A stretch of 17,917 nucleotides of DNA from Syntrophaceae bacterium UBA2188 (GTDB lineage: Bacteria > Desulfobacterota > BSN033 > UBA1163), in the NCBI GenBank assembly GCA_002327985.1, contig DCVM01000046.1, forward strand, positions 1-17,917, in the 5' to 3' direction. The notes below the pieces were generated by a model. The model ran no database searches. It was not told the origin of the DNA and worked only from the letters and a program-made list of their open reading frames with translations. This document shows, in pieces, positions 12,879-17,917 of this stretch. Every line of letters starts with the position of its first letter. Within the stretch, counting starts at the first letter, position 1. The position numbers and the translations under genes were made by a program.

Positions 12879-14027
12879 ATGGATTTCAGTTTAACCTCGC
12901 GACAACGATTGATCAAAGAAGCCGTCCGTGAATTCATGGTGGGTGAATGCGACCCTGCCAAGACTCTTGAGTTGGCGAAGAAAAAAGAGTTTCCCTGGGA
13001 AATCTATAAGAAAGCAGGACAAAACGGCTATCTTGCTTCTTACTACCCCAAAGAGTTAGGGGGACAGGGATTGCCCCTTCTTGACTATTGTCTGATCATG
13101 GAGGAAATTATTCGCTACGATAATCGCATCGGGATGGCTCTCAGTCTCGGGTCCATCCCTGCCAAAACCCTCTTAAGGTTCGGGAATGAAGATCAGAAGA
13201 AGACATACCTTCCCAGATTAACAAAGGGAGAGACGGTTGCCTCCATTGCGGTCACCGAACCGAATCATGGAAGTGACATCCGTTTCCTCGATACACGGGC
13301 TACAAAAAAGGGAGATGAATATATACTCAATGGCAACAAGACCTATATCACCAATGCCAATATTGCCGATTTTTATACGGTCTTTGCCCAGACCGAACCT
13401 GAAGCGCCTCCTTACCGGGGGATCAGCGGTTTCGTTGTCGAGAGAGAGACAGAGGGGGTGACCGCCCTTGATCTGGGCGATAAGATTGGATTGAAGACGA
13501 CCTCTTCCTGCAGCATTGAATTTCGGGATGTGAAAGTCCCCAAGAAAAATCTCCTGGGGAATGAGAATCACGGATTCACTTATATCATGGATGCCTTAAA
13601 CGAGGGAAGAGGAGAGATCGCCAATCAAGCCATCGGTCTGGCAAGAGGGGCTTATGATCGGGCCGTCTTCCATGCAAAGAATCGGGATCAATTCGGGCAA
13701 AAGATTGGAAAATTTCAGAACATCTCCCATCTCATCGTAGAGATGTCTGAGAACATCGAATCCGCTGCACTCCTGGCCTATAAAGCGGTTTGGCTCTATG
13801 ATCAAGGGAAGATGGATCTGGCCACCTCCTTACAGGCAAAGGTCAAGTGTCCTCTCATGGCGATCGATGTCTGTCTCAAGGCCATGCAAATCCTTGCCGG
13901 AGCGGGTCTATTTGAGGAACAATTTCTCCCGGGTTATTTAGGGGATGCCTTAGCCACCTGGCTCCTTGAGGGAACGGGTCAGATGCAGAGAAATACCGTA
14001 GCAGGAAAAATCTTGGGAAGATTGTAA
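12879..14027 (+). CDS. Acyl-CoA dehydrogenase 4
   Basis: 382 residues. Motifs: SIAVTEPNHGSDIRF loop, KTYITNANIADF strand, NRDQFGQKIGKFQNISHLIVEM helix and catalytic Glu E364 in WLLEGTGQMQRN. The region before that Glu (LPGYLGDALATWLLEGT) departs from the VERxxRDAK pattern of its neighbours, so it is the most diverged of the four and probably takes a different substrate. AAAGGAGAGG upstream of the ATG gives a strong ribosome site. It is third and last of the tandem; a 93-base gap with its own promoter then separates it from the transport genes. Confidence 0.92.
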   Translation: MDFSLTSRQRLIKEAVREFMVGECDPAKTLELAKKKEFPWEIYKKAGQNGYLASYYPKELGGQGLPLLDYCLIMEEIIRYDNRIGMALSLGSIPAKTLLRFGNEDQKKTYLPRLTKGETVASIAVTEPNHGSDIRFLDTRATKKGDEYILNGNKTYITNANIADFYTVFAQTEPEAPPYRGISGFVVERETEGVTALDLGDKIGLKTTSSCSIEFRDVKVPKKNLLGNENHGFTYIMDALNEGRGEIANQAIGLARGAYDRAVFHAKNRDQFGQKIGKFQNISHLIVEMSENIESAALLAYKAVWLYDQGKMDLATSLQAKVKCPLMAIDVCLKAMQILAGAGLFEEQFLPGYLGDALATWLLEGTGQMQRNTVAGKILGRL

Positions 14028-14053
14028 GGGAAAGTATTTCCTCTCATACAAAC

Positions 14054-14083
14054 TTGACAAAATTCACCATCCTGATTTAATAA
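14054..14083 (+). promoter_or_regulatory. Promoter of the transport/ligase operon
   Basis: TTGACA (14054-14059) is followed after 18 nt by TAATAA (14078-14083); TTAATA with 17 nt is an alternative. The TTG start of the ATPase gene is 38 bases downstream. No palindrome like the TetR operators at 9740-9770 is visible here. Confidence 0.6.
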
Positions 14084-14120
14084 AGGCATTTGCGTTTAGC
14101 TCTTAAGGGGGTTTGCTTCA

Positions 14121-14891
14121 TTGCCCGGAGAGACTCACCTAAAAGTAGAAAACCTGACACTGGGTTTTGGAAATCTCATCGCCCTTCAGAATGTTAGCCT
14201 TGAATTGCGAAAAGGTGAGATCTTGGGTGTCATTGGCCCCAATGGCGCAGGGAAAACCTGTCTTCTGAACTGCGCAAGTGGTTTTTACAAGCCCCAGAAG
14301 GGTCGAATTTTTTTTAAAGGGAAAGATCTCCTAAAAATCCCCACTTACACAATCTCTCAACTTGGGGTCTCGCGGACATTCCAAAATGTAGAACTTTATA
14401 CCGGACTGAGCAGCTTGGACAATCTTCTGGCCGCCAGGCACAATCTGATTCAATACGGCCTTTTGTCATCGCTCTTTCATTTTGGGAGATCCGTCCGTGA
14501 AGAGGTCAAACACCGAAGGGCGATTGAAGATATTATCAAACTCCTGGAAATTGAGGATATCCGGGACCATATTGTGGGCTCCCTTCCCTATGGATTGCGC
14601 AAGAGGGTCGAATTAGGAAGGGCTCTTGTCCAAGAGCCTGAAATTCTTTTATTGGACGAACCGATGGCCGGGATGAATGTGGAAGAAAAGGAAGATATGG
14701 CAAGATTTATTCTGGATATCAATGAATTGAAAGGGACCAGCGTGATGCTGATCGAGCACGATATGGGGGTGGTGATGGATATCACCCAGCGGATCGTGGT
14801 TCTCGATTTTGGGAATAAAATCGCAGAGGGGACGCCGCAAAACATTAGAGAGAATCCAGCGGTGATCAATGCCTATTTAGGAAAAGCATAG
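14121..14891 (+). CDS. Branched-chain amino acid-type ABC transporter ATPase (LivG-like)
   Basis: 256 residues, full length. Walker A GPNGAGKT (39-46), Q-loop at Q88 (TFQNVELY), signature segment LPYGLRKRVELGRAL (155-169, the LivG form of LSGGQ), Walker B ILLLDE (175-180) and switch His H213 (IEHDMGVV). It hydrolyses ATP on the cytoplasmic side to drive uptake. It starts at TTG, with AAGGGGGT 8 nt upstream; no ATG is available nearby. LivG-type systems in catabolic clusters often import fatty or aromatic acids rather than amino acids, and the adjoining CoA ligase supports that here. It is 6 bases before the ligase gene. Confidence 0.94.
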   Translation: MPGETHLKVENLTLGFGNLIALQNVSLELRKGEILGVIGPNGAGKTCLLNCASGFYKPQKGRIFFKGKDLLKIPTYTISQLGVSRTFQNVELYTGLSSLDNLLAARHNLIQYGLLSSLFHFGRSVREEVKHRRAIEDIIKLLEIEDIRDHIVGSLPYGLRKRVELGRALVQEPEILLLDEPMAGMNVEEKEDMARFILDINELKGTSVMLIEHDMGVVMDITQRIVVLDFGNKIAEGTPQNIRENPAVINAYLGKA

Positions 14892-14897
14892 AGATTG

Positions 14898-16805
14898 ATG
14901 AGCAATCGAAAGCAAGATTTCAATACGATTCCAAAGCTTATCCAAAGCAGGGCTCTCGAATACGGCCATCGAGCCATTGCGATGAGGAAGAAGGATTACG
15001 GGATATGGAACGAATACACCTGGCAGGATGTCTTCGAACATGTAAAGGATATTGCCAATGGTCTGTTGTCTCTCGGATTTGAGAAGGGGGATAAGGTCAC
15101 GATCATTGGGGATAATGATCCAGAATGGTTTTGGGCAGAATGGGCCGTCCAGTCCCTTGGCGGGGCAGCCGTAGGGGTTTACATTGATTGTATTCCCTCC
15201 GAAGTAAAATATTACATCGAGCATTCCGATTCCACCTTTGTCTTTGCGAGGGATCAAGAACAGGTTGATAAGATTCTTGAAATCTACGACCAGATCCCCA
15301 AATTGAAGAGGGTGATTTATTGGGATCCCAGAGGATTATGGTTTTATGACTCCTCCAGGGCCCTGGATATCAGAGTCCTGGAGGAATCGGGCCAAAATTA
15401 TGTTAAGGATCACCCGGACCTTTTTGAAAAGTTCCTATCTCAGGGGAAAGGGGATGATATTGCTGTATTTTGCTATACCTCAGGGACAACAGGACTTCCA
15501 AAAGGGGCTATGCTCAGTCACCGAAATCTGTTCTATGCGGTAGAAGCTCTGGAACAATATAACCCATTCCTGCCCATGGAAAATTATCTATCCTATATCT
15601 CACCTGCCTGGCTCACCGAGCAGATCCTTGGATTGTGTGGGGGGGTATCGATTCCATTTGTCCTTCATTTTCCAGAAAAACCCGAAACTGTCCAAGTCGA
15701 TATACGGGATATCGCTCCCCATATCATTTTTTATGGAGCTCGCCTCTGGGAAAGCTTGGCCTCTACGATTCAGGTAAAAATCACCGATAGCACTCCATTA
15801 AAAATTTTCTTTTATCACTTAGCGTTAAAGGTGAGCTATAAGAGATTGGAGGTCAGGGAAAAGGGTGAAAAAACCGGATTCCTTTTAGGACTGCTTCATC
15901 GTTTGGCGGACTTCATCGTCTTCTGTCCTTTGAGAGATCGGATCGGATTTACCAAAAACAAGGTGGGTTATACAGCAGGAGCGGCCATTAGCCCTGATAT
16001 GATGAGACTCTTCCATGCCATTGGGGTCAATATTAAAAACCTTTACGGAACCACAGAAGCCAGCTTGATCTCTCTACATAAAGATGACGATGTTCGGTAT
16101 GAGACCATCGGGGTCCCCTTTAAAGGATGTGAGGTCAAAATTTCAGAGGAAGGCGAAATTCTTGTCAAGAGTGAGGGGGTCTTTGTCGGTTATTATAAGA
16201 ATCCTGAGGAAACAGTAAAGGTTCTCGATGGAAGCTATTACCATACCCGTGATGCGGGCGTGTTCGATAAAGGACACCTCGTCTATCTTGATCGAGTGGA
16301 TGAGATGATCGAACTTTCAGATGGAAAAAAATTTTCCCCTCAGTATACGGAAATCCGATTAAGGTTCAGCCCTTATGTCAAAGATGTGATGGTTTTTGGA
16401 GGTGAGGATAAGCCCTTTGTTTCGGCAATTCTCAATATCGACTATGACAATGTCGGGAAATGGGCTGAAAGAAAAAAGATGACCTATACAACTTATATCG
16501 ATCTCTCTCAAAAAAAGGAGGTCAGAGAGCTCCTTAAAGGAATTGTTCAGAAGGTGAATTCTGTTCTTCCGGAGTATGCTCGAATCAAGGCTTTTGTGAG
16601 CCTCCACAAAGAGTTTGATGCCGATGAAGCCGAGTTGACACGAACCCGTAAACTGAAACGAAAACCGATTGAGGAAAGGTACAAAGATATTCTTATAGGG
16701 ATTTACGAAAAAAGAGAGAGTATCAAAGTGGAAAGTCAGGTGGCCTATCGCGACGGAAGAATGGGGATGGTGAGAACCGAGGTCATCGTTCATTACTTGA
16801 ATTAG
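14898..16805 (+). CDS. Long-chain-type acyl-CoA synthetase (AMP-forming)
   Basis: 635 residues. It activates a carboxylic acid with ATP to an acyl-adenylate and then to acyl-CoA. Visible motifs: P-loop YTSGTTGLPKG (193-203), YGTTE (383-387), HTRD (449-452), LDRVDEM hinge with R466, LSDGKKFSPQ (473-482), and a basic C-terminal TRTRKLKRKP segment holding the likely catalytic Lys (about residue 595). The long insert before YGTTE and overall length fit the FadD15-like long-chain branch. Start is ATG 14898; a TTG lies directly before it. It sits between the ATPase and permease genes, so uptake and activation are genetically coupled. The true substrate could equally be an aromatic or alicyclic acid. 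Confidence 0.92.
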   Translation: MSNRKQDFNTIPKLIQSRALEYGHRAIAMRKKDYGIWNEYTWQDVFEHVKDIANGLLSLGFEKGDKVTIIGDNDPEWFWAEWAVQSLGGAAVGVYIDCIPSEVKYYIEHSDSTFVFARDQEQVDKILEIYDQIPKLKRVIYWDPRGLWFYDSSRALDIRVLEESGQNYVKDHPDLFEKFLSQGKGDDIAVFCYTSGTTGLPKGAMLSHRNLFYAVEALEQYNPFLPMENYLSYISPAWLTEQILGLCGGVSIPFVLHFPEKPETVQVDIRDIAPHIIFYGARLWESLASTIQVKITDSTPLKIFFYHLALKVSYKRLEVREKGEKTGFLLGLLHRLADFIVFCPLRDRIGFTKNKVGYTAGAAISPDMMRLFHAIGVNIKNLYGTTEASLISLHKDDDVRYETIGVPFKGCEVKISEEGEILVKSEGVFVGYYKNPEETVKVLDGSYYHTRDAGVFDKGHLVYLDRVDEMIELSDGKKFSPQYTEIRLRFSPYVKDVMVFGGEDKPFVSAILNIDYDNVGKWAERKKMTYTTYIDLSQKKEVRELLKGIVQKVNSVLPEYARIKAFVSLHKEFDADEAELTRTRKLKRKPIEERYKDILIGIYEKRESIKVESQVAYRDGRMGMVRTEVIVHYLN

Positions 16806-16830
16806 GTGGAAAGGAAGAGGTCCATCTTAA

Positions 16831-17886
16831 ATGTGGCGACCCAGTGGCATTTTTAACAAGAGTTATATGGAAGACCGGGCTGTCATTCGAACTCGGGCCC
16901 AGTGGACAGCATTGGTCATATTTCTGTCAGCGATTATCTTTTTGCCTTTCTTTTTTGGCAATCAATACATCCTGAGCGTTATTATTTTAACCATCATTAC
17001 CATCATTTCCCTCCAGGGACTCAATTTTATCCTTGGTTTTACGGGGCAGATTTCAGTAGGTCATTCAGCCTTCATGGCTATCGGGGCTTATACCACAACG
17101 ATTCTCATGACCCGGCTCCACTTCCCCTTTATCTTATCCTTCCCGTGTGCTGGTTTATGTGCTGCCCTGGTGGGACTATTCTTTGGATTGCCCTCCCTGA
17201 GGATCAAGGGCTTTTACTTGGCTTTGGCTACCTTAGCGGCCCAGTACCTCATCCATTGGTATCTTCTGCATGGCGGGAATTTCACAGGTCACCTCTTCGG
17301 TCTCTCTGTGCCCCGTGCCGGTATCGGAAGTTTTATCCTGGAGACCGACCGTAGCTACTTTCTATTTGCTATGCTCATGTTACTTCTGATGTCCTACTTT
17401 GCGAAAAACATAGAACGGAGCAAGATAGGCAGGGCCTTTATCGCGGTCAGAGACAATGACTTGGCTGCAGAGATCATGGGCATTAATATTTTTAAATACA
17501 AGCTGTCGGCTTTTTTCATCGGGTCCTTTTATGCCGGTATCGCCGGAGCCATGTGGGCTCACTATTTACTCCGTATTCATCCAGACTATTTCTCTTTAAT
17601 GGACTCTATCTGGTATCTCGGTTTCTTGGTGGTGGGTGGAATTGGAAGCGCGATGGGGCCAATCTTCGGAGCCATTATCTATATCGGCCTTAAGGAACTG
17701 GTTCCATTGATCACACCCTTTTTAGGAGGTCTCTTTCCAGGTATCTCAACGAATATTTTTTCAGGTCTGGCTCTCATCATCTATTCCTTGGTGGTCATGA
17801 TTTTTTTACTGTTTGAGCCGCGGGGCATCAACCGGCAATTTGGGCTTTTTAAAGCTTATTACAGGCTATGGCCGTTTGCTTATTAA
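16831..17886 (+). CDS. Branched-chain amino acid-type ABC transporter permease (LivM-like)
   Basis: 351 residues with about 8-10 hydrophobic membrane segments from residue 25 on. The family signature is GFTGQISVGHSAFMAIGAYTT (about 69-89), and IERSKIGRAFIAVRDNDLAAEIMGINIFKYKLSAF (about 194-228) is the conserved cytoplasmic coupling loop that contacts the ATPase. The C-terminal part has VVGGIGSAMGPIFGAII. It forms half of the inner-membrane channel with a LivH-type partner, not in the window. Start ATG 16831 has GGAAGAGG 10 nt upstream; ATG 16867 is an alternative. The gap from the ligase is 25 bases. The missing LivH, LivF and binding protein are probably beyond the right edge. Confidence 0.94.
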   Translation: MWRPSGIFNKSYMEDRAVIRTRAQWTALVIFLSAIIFLPFFFGNQYILSVIILTIITIISLQGLNFILGFTGQISVGHSAFMAIGAYTTTILMTRLHFPFILSFPCAGLCAALVGLFFGLPSLRIKGFYLALATLAAQYLIHWYLLHGGNFTGHLFGLSVPRAGIGSFILETDRSYFLFAMLMLLLMSYFAKNIERSKIGRAFIAVRDNDLAAEIMGINIFKYKLSAFFIGSFYAGIAGAMWAHYLLRIHPDYFSLMDSIWYLGFLVVGGIGSAMGPIFGAIIYIGLKELVPLITPFLGGLFPGISTNIFSGLALIIYSLVVMIFLLFEPRGINRQFGLFKAYYRLWPFAY

Positions 17887-17917
17887 GAACCTAAAAGATA
17901 TTGTCAAAAGTTTTATG

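Noticed and set aside
12602..12931. 109-residue plus-strand open frame overlapping acyl-CoA dehydrogenases 3 and 4
   Set aside because: It lies in another frame of two well-supported genes and has no family features.
14030..14042. GGAAA-GTA-TTTCC palindrome after acyl-CoA dehydrogenase 4 as terminator
   Set aside because: The stem is only 5 bp with a 3-nt loop, and no T run follows.
1..17917. CRISPR array, rRNA or insertion sequence
   Set aside because: No regularly spaced repeats, no rRNA sequence, and no transposase frame or terminal inverted repeats were seen anywhere in the window.

Overview
The window looks like chromosomal DNA of an anaerobic, moderate-GC Desulfobacterota-type (former Deltaproteobacteria) bacterium. 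This rests on gene content, not on a database match: a 4Fe-4S protein that appears to use selenocysteine, four acyl-CoA dehydrogenases, an SCP-x-type thiolase with its Zn-ribbon/OB-fold partner, a small biotinyl carrier, a branched-chain-type ABC importer with an embedded acyl-CoA ligase, and a peptidase-S74 surface protein. The species cannot be named from the sequence.

Layout. (1) 1-91: 3' two-thirds of a tRNA-Glu (anticodon CTC), cut by the window edge, with its terminator. (2) 223-1362: an HTH plus dicluster 4Fe-4S protein gene interrupted by an in-frame TGA at 961-963. The frame stays open for 132 more sense codons. The TGA lies where, as I recall the family, a cysteine of a Cys-rich motif is expected, and an 8-bp stem-loop with a G in its apical loop begins 15 nt downstream. 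I read this as one selenoprotein gene; gene callers would split it. (3) 1679-3817: two exported proteins, one a beta-roll protein with a self-cleaving S74 domain, the other an unrecognised SH3-like protein, separated by a structured non-coding stretch. (4) 3843-7568, minus strand: ruvX, mltG, thiolase, DUF35 partner and a small unknown gene, read from a divergent intergenic region at 7569-7731. (5) 7672-9610, plus strand: a consensus sigma70 promoter, acyl-CoA dehydrogenase 1, a 71-residue biotinyl carrier and a GNAT acetyltransferase. (6) 9707-14027: a promoter with palindromic TetR-type operators, a TetR regulator and three acyl-CoA dehydrogenases in tandem. (7) 14054-17886: a second promoter, a LivG-type ATPase, a long-chain-type acyl-CoA ligase and a LivM-type permease; the operon probably continues past the right edge.

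How the genes could work together (inference): the importer brings in a carboxylic or amino acid, the ligase activates it to a CoA thioester, the dehydrogenases oxidise it with electrons going to ETF, and the thiolase/DUF35 pair cleaves or condenses 3-ketoacyl-CoA. The TetR protein probably senses an acyl-CoA or related ligand. The substrate is not identifiable here. One dehydrogenase (11676-12824) has Thr in place of the usual catalytic Glu.

The strongest candidate for something undescribed is the selenocysteine-containing 4Fe-4S protein.
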